A DNA stretch of 64,000 nt, from the NCBI RefSeq assembly GCF_017875645.1, contig NZ_JAGGMR010000001.1, positions 2,790,001-2,854,000 of the forward strand, read 5' to 3'. The position numbers were made by a program, and so were the translations under genes. How positions within the stretch are numbered: position 1 is the first letter of the stretch; each line of letters opens with the position of its first letter. Shown piece after piece: positions 1-9,630 of this stretch. The notes beneath the pieces were generated by a model. The model was not told the DNA's origin. It saw nothing but the letters and a program-made list of their open reading frames with translations, and ran no database searches. Source of the DNA: Nocardia goodfellowii (lineage in GTDB: Bacteria > Actinomycetota > Actinomycetes > Mycobacteriales > Mycobacteriaceae).

Positions 1-1629
<1,629 letters not shown>

Positions 1630-1767
1630 CGCTGCGGTGGTCGCCCGACCGGTCGACGGCTGGAGCGCAGCTCGATGAGTTTCCCGACGTGACGACGTCT
1701 TTACCGGTAGTGGACCTCTGGATCCGGGGGTCGAATGCCGCCGACGAACGCTCGAGGAGACCGACTC

Positions 1768-2556
1768 ATGAGTGACCATCTGACCACCTCTCGCGGCGAC
1801 CGGGTCGCCTACGATCTGCGCGGCTCCGGCCCCGCGCTGATCTTCATCGCCGGGGCCGGTCCGTATCGTGCTATCGATCCGACCACCACCGCCACCGCGG
1901 AACTGGCTGCCCGGCAAGGCATTACGACCATCGTCTACGACCGCCTCGGCCGCGGTGAGAGCAAGGTGGACGGGCCGATCGATCTGGCCCGGGAGTTGGC
2001 CGCCGTAGCGGCCCTGATCGGAGCGGCGGGCGGCAGCGCTGTGCTGTGTGGCCACTCGTCGGGCTGCTCCCTCGCCCTCGCTGCCGCCGTGCGCGGGCTG
2101 GCGGTAACCGGGCTCGCGCTGTGGGAAGCCCCGCTGGGCCCGCCGGACAGCGGCGCCCGGGAATGGGCCGCGGAGGTCGACCGGCGCATCGATGCCGGTG
2201 ATCTGGAGGGCGCGATGCGCTACTACATGAAGGACATGCCGCCGGAGTTCTTCGAGACATGGCGGCAGTCACCGGAATTCCCGGACCTGGTCGCGCAGGC
2301 CGGCAGCCTGCGTGCCGACGGCGAGTCGCTCGTCTGGGCCGAATCCGCACCCCTCACGGAACTGCTGGCGACCGTCCGGGTTCCGGTCCTGACGATGGTG
2401 GGTGAGCAGACCTATCCGGTGATGCACGAGGCCGCCGACTCCCTGGTCGCAGCACTCCCTGGCGCGACGAAGAAGGAAATGCCCGGAGCGAACCACACTT
2501 GGGCACCGGAACCGATGGCCAAGGAACTTGTCGAATTCGTGCTCGCGACTCGCTGA
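1768..2556 (+). CDS. alpha/beta hydrolase
   Basis: Predicted cytosolic alpha/beta hydrolase, 262 residues. The oxyanion/entry strand is followed by YDRLGRGES and the nucleophile elbow CGHSSG (Ser about residue 98); a late Asp/Glu and NHTW near the C-terminus supply the acid and His. The start chosen is the ATG preceded by GAGGAG 10 bases upstream; an in-frame ATG 33 bases earlier has no such site. Substrate unknown. It is similar in plan to the hydrolase at 23128. It stands alone between recQ and the phosphoesterase, all on the same strand. Confidence 0.82.
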   Translation: MSDHLTTSRGDRVAYDLRGSGPALIFIAGAGPYRAIDPTTTATAELAARQGITTIVYDRLGRGESKVDGPIDLARELAAVAALIGAAGGSAVLCGHSSGCSLALAAAVRGLAVTGLALWEAPLGPPDSGAREWAAEVDRRIDAGDLEGAMRYYMKDMPPEFFETWRQSPEFPDLVAQAGSLRADGESLVWAESAPLTELLATVRVPVLTMVGEQTYPVMHEAADSLVAALPGATKKEMPGANHTWAPEPMAKELVEFVLATR

Positions 2557-2638
2557 CGCTCGGTAATCTCCGCCGAATTCCGGTCGTTGCGGTACAACAC
2601 CACGGGGACAAGCCGTGAACGGCCGGTGCGGTGCTGGA

Positions 2639-2666
2639 CACATATTGGTCAATCGACCAGTATGTG
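2639..2666. promoter_or_regulatory. 28-bp palindrome, probable repressor operator
   Basis: Imperfect dyad with 24 of 28 positions symmetric: outer arms CACATA/TATGTG and inner arms TGGTC/GACCA around AATC. It lies 37 bases upstream of the phosphoesterase start. Size and symmetry suit a TetR-type homodimer or dimer pair; no regulator is encoded next to it, so the ligand and regulator are unknown. Confidence 0.6.
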
Positions 2667-2702
2667 CGAGTGGCGATCGCGCGGAACCAGCAGGAGGCAG
2701 CA

Positions 2703-3767
2703 ATGAGTGGCGCGCAGGGCATCGGACGCCGTGAACTGCTGACCGGTGCGGCGGCCGTCGCGGCAAGCGCGACGCTCGTCGGTCTCTCACCAGCGCAAGC
2801 GGTTCCGGTCGCCCAGGGTGTCGAGAAGTTCGCGTTGTCCACCGATCGGCAGCGCGTCCGAGTTCTCATCACCGGTGACGCGGGCACCGGCACCCGCACC
2901 CAGTGGGCCGTCGCCGACGCCGCCCGTGCATTCCACCGCCGCGAGCCCTTCGCCCTGGCGCTCGGCCTAGGCGACAATATCTATGAATCCGGCCCCACGA
3001 GCGCCACCGACGTCCAGTTCGCCGACAAATTCGAAAACCCCAATGCCGGACTGGATTTCCCGTGGGCGATGGTGCTCGGCAACCACGACACCAGCTCCAT
3101 CCTCCCCGGTGACGGCGGCTGGCTGCTGCGCGGCAACACCGAAGTCGAATATCACGCGCACTCGCCGCGCTGGTGGATGCCGAGCCGCTACTACTCGATC
3201 CGCCCGAACCCGGTGGTGGAGTTCTTCATCCTCGACCTCAACCCGCTCGCCGCCTACATCCCGCCGTTGCTGTCGGACTACTGGGCGGTCGAGGGCACGT
3301 TCATGAACGAGCAGCGCGCCTGGCTGGACCGCGCCCTGGACGAGTCATCGGCCACCTGGAAGATCGTCTGCACCCACCACCCGTATCTGAGCAACGGCAG
3401 CCACGGCAACGCCGGTCGCTACGAGGGCCTGTCCATCGAGCCGATCAACGGCGTGCACGTGCGGCGCTTCTTCGAGGAGCACGTGGCAGGCAAGGCGCAC
3501 TTCATCCTCTCCGGCCACGATCACGACCTGCAGGTGCTCGAGCCCACTCCGGAATCCAAGGGCACCCGTCAGATCGTCTCCGGCGCGGCGGCCAAGACTT
3601 CCGGCAACGCCGGGCGGTCCGGTCCCAACGCGGCACTGTTCGAGACCCATCACGAACTCGGCTTCATGGTCATGGATCTGTCGGCGAACGCGGTCGACCT
3701 GCGCGTGATCACCGTCGACCCGGCCACCGGCGTGGGCAGCGAGGCGTTCCGCCGCCGCCTGGCCTGA
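2703..3767 (+). CDS. Tat-exported metallophosphoesterase
   Basis: Calcineurin-like phosphoesterase, 354 residues. The N-terminus GRRELLTGAAAVAASATL is a twin-arginine signal (RR at about residues 10-11) ending near AQA, so export as a folded protein is expected. Metal motifs in order: GDAG, GDN (LGLGDNIYESG), GNHDT, HHPYLSNG and GHDHDLQ, the full set for a dinuclear centre. The start is supported by AGGAGG 6 bases upstream. The gene sits behind the 28-bp palindrome at 2639, so it is probably repressed by an unlinked regulator. Closest functional class: secreted phosphatase or phosphodiesterase of the purple-acid-phosphatase-like group; substrate unknown. Confidence 0.85.
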   Translation: MSGAQGIGRRELLTGAAAVAASATLVGLSPAQAVPVAQGVEKFALSTDRQRVRVLITGDAGTGTRTQWAVADAARAFHRREPFALALGLGDNIYESGPTSATDVQFADKFENPNAGLDFPWAMVLGNHDTSSILPGDGGWLLRGNTEVEYHAHSPRWWMPSRYYSIRPNPVVEFFILDLNPLAAYIPPLLSDYWAVEGTFMNEQRAWLDRALDESSATWKIVCTHHPYLSNGSHGNAGRYEGLSIEPINGVHVRRFFEEHVAGKAHFILSGHDHDLQVLEPTPESKGTRQIVSGAAAKTSGNAGRSGPNAALFETHHELGFMVMDLSANAVDLRVITVDPATGVGSEAFRRRLA

Positions 3768-3972
3768 TCGCAACGCGCCTGCGCCGCAACATCACCGAAT
3801 CGCAACACCGGGGCCGCCGGGGGATCAAACCGGGCAGGATGGTGGGAACGCCCGTTACCGTGCTGGCATGGCATCCGGTGATGGCGCGTCCGAGGACGAG
3901 TCCGAAGTGTCCGGTGGTTCCCCTGTCGAAGGCGGAAATGCCGACATGCACGGTCGCAGGAGAGGAGACTCC

Positions 3973-4095
3973 ATGGTGGATCCATCCCGGCTCGGCCACC
4001 GGCATCCCAGACGTCTCGGCCGCCCCCGCGTCACCACCTTGCTCATGCTGGCCGCATTCATCGGCTTGTTCGTGCTCTACCTCAACCTTCAATGA
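3973..4095 (+). CDS. small single-pass membrane protein
   Basis: Forty residues: a basic N-terminal half rich in R and H, then one hydrophobic segment (VTTLLMLAAFIGLFVLYLNL) at the C-terminus, predicting an N-in tail-anchored protein. The start is decided by a strong AGGAGAGGAG site just before the ATG; an in-frame ATG at 3868 would add an acidic 35-residue extension but lacks a site. Too short for family assignment. It precedes smpB by 57 bases on the same strand. Confidence 0.55.
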   Translation: MVDPSRLGHRHPRRLGRPRVTTLLMLAAFIGLFVLYLNLQ

Positions 4096-4152
4096 GCTCC
4101 CAGGCTGCGGCCGCGGAAAAATCCACTTGCCGCGTCACATAAAGTGGACCGA

Positions 4153-4629
4153 ATGAAGGAGAAGGGGCGCAAGGTCATCGCGACCAACCGCCGAGCGCGG
4201 CACAACTACACGATCCTGGAGACCTTCGAGGCCGGGATCGCACTGGTCGGTACCGAGGTGAAGAGCCTGCGTGAGGGCAAGGCCTCGCTGGTCGACGCCT
4301 TCGCGACGGTCGACAACCGCGAGGTGTGGTTGCGCGGTCTGCACATTCCCGAGTTCAGCCACGGCACCTGGACCAACCATTCGCCCCGCCGCGTCCGCAA
4401 ACTGCTGCTGCACAAGCGCGAGATCGAGCGTCTCGTCGGCAAGTCCCGCGAAGGCAACCAGACTCTGGTGCCGCTGTCCATGTACTTCTCCGACGGCAAG
4501 GTGAAGGTCGAACTCGCCCTGGCCAAGGGTAAACAGGACTACGACAAGCGCCAGGACATCGCCCGGCGGACGGCCGAACGCGAGGTCACTCGCGAGATCG
4601 GCCGTCGCGTGAAGGGGATGAGCCGCTAG
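4153..4629 (+). CDS. smpB: SsrA-binding protein SmpB
   Basis: Delivers tmRNA to stalled ribosomes in trans-translation. 158 residues with the family signatures NRRARHNY near the N-terminus, [36 protein letters not shown] and the C-terminal KRQD segment plus a basic tail that folds in the mRNA channel. ATG 4153 matches the usual N-terminus; GTG 4144 is a possible alternative. No clear ribosome site is visible for either. Its RNA partner, ssrA, is 17 kb downstream on the other strand. Confidence 0.96.
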   Translation: MKEKGRKVIATNRRARHNYTILETFEAGIALVGTEVKSLREGKASLVDAFATVDNREVWLRGLHIPEFSHGTWTNHSPRRVRKLLLHKREIERLVGKSREGNQTLVPLSMYFSDGKVKVELALAKGKQDYDKRQDIARRTAEREVTREIGRRVKGMSR

Positions 4630-4643
4630 CGGCCTCGGTCCCG

Positions 4644-5309
4644 CTACAGCCGGCGGAACCGGGCGAGCCAGGCGGCGACGCTCACCCGGCCGTTCGCCTG
4701 CTCCAGTGCGGCGGCTTGTTCGGCGACCGACTCGGTCACCCGGCCGAGGTACCGGGCGGGCTGGAGGTCCTCCAATTCCCAGCCGGCGCTGAAGGATTCG
4801 CGGATGATCGAGTCGCTGATGCGCGGTCCGAAGCCTGGCTCGCGGTCCGAGAGCGCCAGTACGTGGACCCGCCCGCCGGGCTTGCACACCGCGTGCAGGC
4901 TGCGTACGTAGGCGGCGCGGGCATCGGGGGCCGCGCCGAAGACGTGGAACAGGGCGCTGTCCACGATGGTGTCGAACAGCGGCGCGCCGTCGTCGTCGGC
5001 CAGTGCCGCGGCCGCGGTGAGATCGAGCGCATCGGCGACATCGAACCGGGCGCCCGGCACACCCTGCGCCGCAGCATTGCGGCGCGCGTACTCGACCGCG
5101 CTGGGGGAGACATCGACACCGCGCACGTCATATCCCAGCCGGGTCAGCAGAATGGTGTGCTCACCGGCACCACTGCCCGGATCGAGCACTCGCCCCCGGA
5201 TCCAGCCCTGCTGTTCCAGGGAGACGATCGCGGGTTGCGGCTCGCCGATCACCCACGGGGCGGAGTCGTTGTCGTAGAGGGCATTCCAGGTTTCCACAGG
5301 TGTGCTCAT
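4644..5309 (-). CDS. class I SAM-dependent methyltransferase
   Basis: 221 residues. Rossmann SAM-binding motif I is VLDPGSGAGEHT (about residues 44-55), followed by motif II around VDVSPSAVEYAR and an acidic ADALD segment. The N-terminal WNALYDND...PW resembles TPMT/tellurite-resistance-like methyltransferases. A TTG seven codons upstream is possible, but the ATG coincides with the transcription start expected from the 19-bp-spacer promoter at 5316-5346, implying a leaderless transcript. Substrate unknown; the SoxR-like operator would fit induction by redox-active or toxic small molecules (inference). Confidence 0.85.
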   Translation of the reverse strand: MSTPVETWNALYDNDSAPWVIGEPQPAIVSLEQQGWIRGRVLDPGSGAGEHTILLTRLGYDVRGVDVSPSAVEYARRNAAAQGVPGARFDVADALDLTAAAALADDDGAPLFDTIVDSALFHVFGAAPDARAAYVRSLHAVCKPGGRVHVLALSDREPGFGPRISDSIIRESFSAGWELEDLQPARYLGRVTESVAEQAAALEQANGRVSVAAWLARFRRL

Positions 5310-5315
5310 GACTCC

Positions 5316-5346
5316 ACTGTGTGCGCTCAACCATGGTTGAGGTCAA
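5316..5346 (-). promoter_or_regulatory. MerR/SoxR-type promoter of the methyltransferase gene
   Basis: Reading the minus strand: -35 TTGACC (5346-5341), a 19-base spacer holding the perfect 16-bp palindrome CTCAACCATGGTTGAG (5326-5341), then a weak -10 CACAGT (5321-5316). A stretched 19-bp spacer with a central palindrome, and half-sites resembling CCTCAA/TTGAGG, are features of promoters activated by MerR-family proteins such as SoxR. The expected start site falls on the A of the ATG at 5309. No MerR gene is in the window. Confidence 0.62.
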
Positions 5347-5347
5347 G

Positions 5348-6097
5348 TCATTCGAGGCTGCGTCCGCCATCGACGATCAGCCGCTGTCCGGTGACGAAAC
5401 CGGCCGCTTCGGAGGCGAAGAAGCTCACCGCGTGCGCGATATCCTCGGGCGTGCCCATCCGGCCCACCGGCGTGGTGGCCAGGTAGCTCGCCCGGTCCGC
5501 GGCGGAGACCTCGGCATGTCGCTCGACCGGGATGAAGCACGGCGCGATCGTGTTGACGGTGATCCCGTCCGGTGCGAGCTCGCGCGCCCAGCCGCGGGCC
5601 AGCCCGATCTGCGCGGTCTTGGCAGTGGCGTAGGCGGTCCGCCCGGGCGCGGACCGGTCGGCGGTATCGGAGTCGATGTGCACGATCCGACCGAATCGAC
5701 GGCTTCGCATCGCCGGAAGCACCGCCTGCCCCAACAGGATCGGGCTCTTGACGAAGAAATCCAGCTGCGCCAGGTGATCGGCCCAGGTGACGTCGGCGAG
5801 CAAGCCTTCCGGTTGCGGTCCCGTCGCGTTCAGCACCAGCACCTCGACCGGGCCGAGCCGTTCGGTGACCGCGGCCACCAGTTCACGCGCCTGTGTCTCG
5901 TCCGTGACGTCAGCCGGAATCGCCTCGGCCACACCGCCTTCGGCCCGAATCGCGTCGGCGACCGCTGCCAGTTCTCTGGATTCCCGAGATCCGTTCACCG
6001 CGACGGCCATGCCGTCGCGTGCCAGCCGCCGCGCGATCACACTCCCCAGCCCCCTGGAACTACCGGTTACCAGCGCTACCCGTCGTGTCACCGCCAT
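5348..6097 (-). CDS. short-chain dehydrogenase/reductase
   Basis: 249-residue SDR of classical type. Cofactor motif TGSSRGLG (residues 11-18), NAT in place of NAG at about 90, catalytic Ser in the IDSDTADRS region, YATAK giving the Tyr-x3-Lys pair (about 156-160), and the C-terminal FVTGQ/VDGG. Cytosolic NAD(P)-dependent oxidoreductase; FabG-like by sequence but standing alone, so not assigned to fatty-acid synthesis. Its stop lies next to the promoter of the downstream methyltransferase, so the two are probably separate units. It is divergent from the acyl-CoA ligase at 6149. Confidence 0.88.
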   Translation of the reverse strand: MAVTRRVALVTGSSRGLGSVIARRLARDGMAVAVNGSRESRELAAVADAIRAEGGVAEAIPADVTDETQARELVAAVTERLGPVEVLVLNATGPQPEGLLADVTWADHLAQLDFFVKSPILLGQAVLPAMRSRRFGRIVHIDSDTADRSAPGRTAYATAKTAQIGLARGWARELAPDGITVNTIAPCFIPVERHAEVSAADRASYLATTPVGRMGTPEDIAHAVSFFASEAAGFVTGQRLIVDGGRSLE

Positions 6098-6148
6098 ATC
6101 TCGATCATGACACGGGCTCGCTGATCGCAGCCGTGGCAGACTGCGCAC

Positions 6149-7696
6149 ATGCCGGATGCCTTGGTCCCCACCATCACCTGCGGTACGCGGGTGCGTCGCC
6201 AGCTCGACGCGCACACCCGTGCCGGAAGTCTCGCCGCCGCACTGATTTCCGTCGGCATCAACCGCGGTGATCGCGTTGCGGTGGTGCTGCGCAACGACAT
6301 CGAGTTCCTGGAGGTCGCGCTCGGCATCGCCGCCTGCGGTGCGAACCCCGTGCCGATCAACACCCGGTGGAAGGCCGCCGAGATGGCCCATGTCCTGGCC
6401 GACGCGGATATCCGGCTCGTGATCGCGCACACCGAGTTCATCGCCACCGTCGAATCCGCTGCGGCACAGGTGGCCGACGCCCCGGCGATCGCCGAGGTCG
6501 GCATGTCCGAGGAACTGGTGCGCGCCCTTCGCCTCGATCCCGCCCACGCCCGCCCCACGCACCGGCATCCGACGCTCGAACAGTGGATCGCCGCTCATCC
6601 CGAACCGCTCGGCTACGTCGAAGGCGCGATCAGCGATTCGATGGGTCTCGTCTACACCTCCGGCACCACCGGCAAGCCGAAAGGCGTTGCCCGCGAACGT
6701 ATGACCCCGGCCCAGCTGCTGGCCATCGCGGGCGGCACCGCGCAGCGCATGGGCCTTGTCCCGGGTGGCCGCATGCTGGTGGCGGGCCCGCTCTATCACA
6801 CCAGCCCGAACGCGGTCGCCGTCCTCGCGCTTCGCATGGGCGCCGATATCACCATCATGCCCCGCTGGGATGCCGAGGATTTTCTGCGTCTGGTCGACCG
6901 CGATCGCATCCAGCACGCGAAAGTCGTCCCCACTATGCTCAGCCGCCTCCTGAGTCTTCCGGACGAAACCCGTTCTCGCTACGACGTTTCCAGCCTCACC
7001 CACCTCATCCATTCCGCCGCCCCCTGCCCGCCCGCGATCAAGCGCGCGGCCATCGACTGGTTCGGTACCGCGCTGCACGAGTTCTACGGGTGCAGCGAAG
7101 CCGGCGCGATCACCTGGATCACCGCCGCCGAATGGCTGGAAAATCCCGGCAGCGTGGGCCGCCTCGTCGACGGCTCGGCCGTCCGCATCCTCGATGACCA
7201 CGGTGCGGACCTCCCGGCCGGCTCGATCGGCACCGTCCATCTGCGCGGTGCCGACTACTGGCCCGCCTTCCGCTACCTCAACCAGCCCGGCACCCGGTCC
7301 AGCCCGATCCCGGGCATGATCACCGTCGGCGACACCGGCTACCTGGACGGGAACGGCTACCTCTACCTCACCGGCCGCTCCGCCGAGATCATCATCTCCG
7401 GTGGCGTCAACATCTACCCCGCCGAAATAGAGAACGCCCTGCTGTCCCTGCCCGAGATCGAGGACGCCGCCGTCTTCGGCGTCCCCACCACCGCCGATCT
7501 CTGCGAAGCGGTACACGCGCACCTCGTCCCGCGCCCCGGAACCGCGCCGGACTCCGAGCGCATTCGAGCCGCCCTCGCCGAACTCCTCGCGGACTACAAA
7601 CTCCCAGAAATCCACATCGTCGACCAACTCCCACGCGACGACTCCGGCAAGGTCTACAAACACCAACTCCGCGCGCAGTACCTGGCGCGGACCTGA
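6149..7696 (+). CDS. AMP-forming acyl-CoA synthetase (FadD-like)
   Basis: Adenylate-forming ligase, 515 residues: activates a carboxylic acid to acyl-AMP and then acyl-CoA. Seen: P-loop-like YTSGTTGKPKG (about residues 168-178), FYGCSEAG at the A5 position, GDTGYLDGNGYLYLTGR (A7/A8), and the catalytic Lys in DSGKVYK near the C-terminus. N-terminal GDRVAVVLRND fits the fold. The C-terminal Lys is present, so it should be active. The acid is unknown; neighbouring SDR and methyltransferase do not define a pathway. Confidence 0.9.
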   Translation: MPDALVPTITCGTRVRRQLDAHTRAGSLAAALISVGINRGDRVAVVLRNDIEFLEVALGIAACGANPVPINTRWKAAEMAHVLADADIRLVIAHTEFIATVESAAAQVADAPAIAEVGMSEELVRALRLDPAHARPTHRHPTLEQWIAAHPEPLGYVEGAISDSMGLVYTSGTTGKPKGVARERMTPAQLLAIAGGTAQRMGLVPGGRMLVAGPLYHTSPNAVAVLALRMGADITIMPRWDAEDFLRLVDRDRIQHAKVVPTMLSRLLSLPDETRSRYDVSSLTHLIHSAAPCPPAIKRAAIDWFGTALHEFYGCSEAGAITWITAAEWLENPGSVGRLVDGSAVRILDDHGADLPAGSIGTVHLRGADYWPAFRYLNQPGTRSSPIPGMITVGDTGYLDGNGYLYLTGRSAEIIISGGVNIYPAEIENALLSLPEIEDAAVFGVPTTADLCEAVHAHLVPRPGTAPDSERIRAALAELLADYKLPEIHIVDQLPRDDSGKVYKHQLRAQYLART

Positions 7697-7800
7697 CGGG
7701 GTCGCCAGACCGCCACCGCGCGATGGCTACCATCTTCGGAAGCGCGTGGCGCGGTTCTTGATCGGTGGTAGTCGGAGTGATCCGGCGGGTTGGGTGGCGT

Positions 7801-8877
7801 ATGAGGCAGATCCTGTTTTCGGCGATGATCGCGCTGGCGGTCTCGATCACGTTGACACCCTTGCTGATCAAGCTTTTCGCGACCAGGCGGATCGGGCAGG
7901 AGATCCGCGCCGACGGACCGGCGAGCCATCAGGCCAAGCGCGGGACACCGACCATGGGCGGGATCGCGATCTTGGCCGGCATCTGGGCCGGGTATCTGGG
8001 ATCACACCTGCTCGGGATGCGCTACAACGCTGAGAGTCCGTCCGCCTCCGGGCTGCTCGTTCTCGGTTTGGCCACCGCGCTCGGCATTGTCGGTTTCCTG
8101 GACGACTCCATCAAACTCCGTAGGCGACGCAACCTGGGCTTGACGGCGACCGGCAAGTACGTCGGTCAACTCGGCGCCGCGGTGATTTTCGGCGTGCTGG
8201 CCCTACAGTTCCCGAGCAATACCGGGCTGACTCCTGCCAGCCGGCACCTGTCCTACGTCCGGGACTACACGACGGTGACGTTCGGGATCGTGCTCTTCCT
8301 GCTGCTGGTCTGCTTTCTCGTGGTGGCCTGGTCCAACGCCGTGAACATCACCGACGGTCTGGACGGCCTCGCGGCCGGATCGATGAGCTGTGCCCTCGGC
8401 GCGTACATGATCATCACCTTCTGGCAATACACCAACGCGTGTACGACCACCCCGGAAGTCGGCTGCTACAACGTCCGCGATCCGCTGGATCTCGGCGTGA
8501 TCTGTGCCGCCGGCGTCGGCGCCTGCATCGGATTCCTCTGGTGGAACGCAGCACCCGCGAAGATCTTCATGGGTGACACCGGTTCGCTCGCCCTGGGCGG
8601 GCTGCTGGCGGGCCTGTCGATCACCACCCGCACCGAACTGCTGATGGCCGTGGTGGGAGCTCTCTTCTGCGCCGAAATCTTCTCGGTGCTGCTGCAAATT
8701 GTCGTCTTCCGCTCCACCGGCAGCCGCCTGTTCAAGATGGCTCCCTTCCACCATCACTTCGAACTGAGCGACTGGGCCGAAACCACGGTGATCATCCGGT
8801 TCTGGCTGCTCGCCGGCATCGCGGCGGCCGTGGGGCTGATGCTCTTCTACGGCGAATATCTCGCCGCCGTAGGCTGA
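7801..8877 (+). CDS. mraY: MraY-type phospho-N-acetylmuramoyl-pentapeptide transferase, outside a cell-wall cluster
   Basis: Integral membrane transferase, 358 residues, that would join phospho-MurNAc-pentapeptide to undecaprenyl phosphate (lipid I). Seen: MGGIAIL, the DD pair with basic stretch [38 protein letters not shown] and the histidine loop PFHHHFE, so active-site residues are intact; about ten hydrophobic helices. ATG 7801 gives the family N-terminus. No mur, ftsW or other division/cell-wall genes flank it, so it is probably a second copy in addition to the one expected in the dcw cluster. Role could be redundancy, a special growth phase, or tolerance to MraY inhibitors (inference). 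Confidence 0.9.
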   Translation: MRQILFSAMIALAVSITLTPLLIKLFATRRIGQEIRADGPASHQAKRGTPTMGGIAILAGIWAGYLGSHLLGMRYNAESPSASGLLVLGLATALGIVGFLDDSIKLRRRRNLGLTATGKYVGQLGAAVIFGVLALQFPSNTGLTPASRHLSYVRDYTTVTFGIVLFLLLVCFLVVAWSNAVNITDGLDGLAAGSMSCALGAYMIITFWQYTNACTTTPEVGCYNVRDPLDLGVICAAGVGACIGFLWWNAAPAKIFMGDTGSLALGGLLAGLSITTRTELLMAVVGALFCAEIFSVLLQIVVFRSTGSRLFKMAPFHHHFELSDWAETTVIIRFWLLAGIAAAVGLMLFYGEYLAAVG

Positions 8878-8934
8878 GCGAGTATTGTGTGGCTCCGCTC
8901 TGGCAAACCGGAAAGTACGTTCAGGACGAAAGGC

Positions 8935-9177
8935 TTACCGCCGCAGCAGAATCAGCCGAATAATTCCCATTCCGATCAACATCGTCGATACGAAACTGCC
9001 ACCGCCGGTGAGGAAGGATTGGGCGAGCGATAAATCCGACGCTACCGCCACGATTCCCGCGATGAGTCCGGCGATCAGGGCGGCCGTCGTCGCTAGCCCG
9101 AGACTGAGCAGAATTACCGCTCGCTCGGTATGCGAGTGATCGGTGTCGGCGGTGGAACCGGTCTTCTTCTGAACCAT
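8935..9177 (-). CDS. small two-helix membrane protein
   Basis: 80 residues: short polar N-terminus with several His and Thr, then two hydrophobic segments (about residues 19-42 and 52-74) and a basic end RLILLRR. The start is supported by AAAGG about 6 bases upstream; a GTG 17 codons earlier is less likely. No family recognised. It lies immediately downstream of the small XRE gene on the same strand (69 bases), so may be cotranscribed with it. Confidence 0.6.
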   Translation of the reverse strand: MVQKKTGSTADTDHSHTERAVILLSLGLATTAALIAGLIAGIVAVASDLSLAQSFLTGGGSFVSTMLIGMGIIRLILLRR

Positions 9178-9246
9178 GACCTTTTCTTTCGTTCTCCGAG
9201 GCAACGCCGAGATAACTCCTGGTCCCATCGACCTGGAGGGCTGTGC

Positions 9247-9483
9247 CTAGCCGGCCTGATCCTCGCCGGATTCGGTCGTGATCGCTGCGAGCTCAACGTC
9301 GAGCGCTTTGGCGAGTCGTCGGGCGACGTCCCACGTGCACGGACGCTCCGCGCGTTCGATGTTGGATAGGTGCGATGGACTCAGGTGTACCTGGCGAGCG
9401 AGGTCGGGTCCACTGAGACGGCTCTTGATCCGGAGGGCCCGAATCGTTGCTCCAACCCTTTTCGGGTCGTCTTGCAATGCCAT
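9247..9483 (-). CDS. small XRE-family HTH regulator
   Basis: 78 residues, essentially a lone Cro/CI-type helix-turn-helix: recognition region ARQVHLSPSHLSNIERAER (about residues 28-46). ATG 9483 is chosen; an ATG three codons upstream is equally possible, as neither has a clear ribosome site. It is divergent from the larger HTH gene at 9626 with 142 bases between, and that gap holds several inverted repeats that one or both proteins could bind. Confidence 0.72.
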   Translation of the reverse strand: MALQDDPKRVGATIRALRIKSRLSGPDLARQVHLSPSHLSNIERAERPCTWDVARRLAKALDVELAAITTESGEDQAG

Positions 9484-9504
9484 GTGCAGCATCGTAGCTA
9501 CAAG

Positions 9505-9540
9505 GTGGCATTGGTTGCCACAATGAATAGGAACATTGTG
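9505..9540. promoter_or_regulatory. overlapping inverted repeats between divergent HTH genes
   Basis: Two dyads share bases: GTGGCA-TTGGT-TGCCAC (9505-9521) and CACAATG, 8 bases, CATTGTG (9519-9540). They lie just upstream of the minus-strand XRE gene. Candidate operators for the flanking regulators. A related palindrome with GTGGC/GCCAC arms occurs at 14639. Confidence 0.5.
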
Positions 9541-9617
9541 CTCACTATTGGATCGATTCAGGTCAGGCCTGGTTTATCACCTGCCGAGCTATTCCTTGGC
9601 CATCTCAGTGCCGAGGT

Positions 9618-9630
9618 GGCATAGTATGCC
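9618..9630. promoter_or_regulatory. 13-bp palindrome over a start codon
   Basis: GGCATAGTATGCC is a perfect dyad around a central G and contains the proposed ATG (9626) of the double-HTH gene. If bound by that protein it would give direct autorepression at the translation start or in a short-leader transcript. Confidence 0.4.

Noticed and set aside
5348..7666. 772-codon minus-strand frame containing the SDR
   Set aside because: Only the last 249 codons form the SDR; the rest is antisense to the acyl-CoA ligase.
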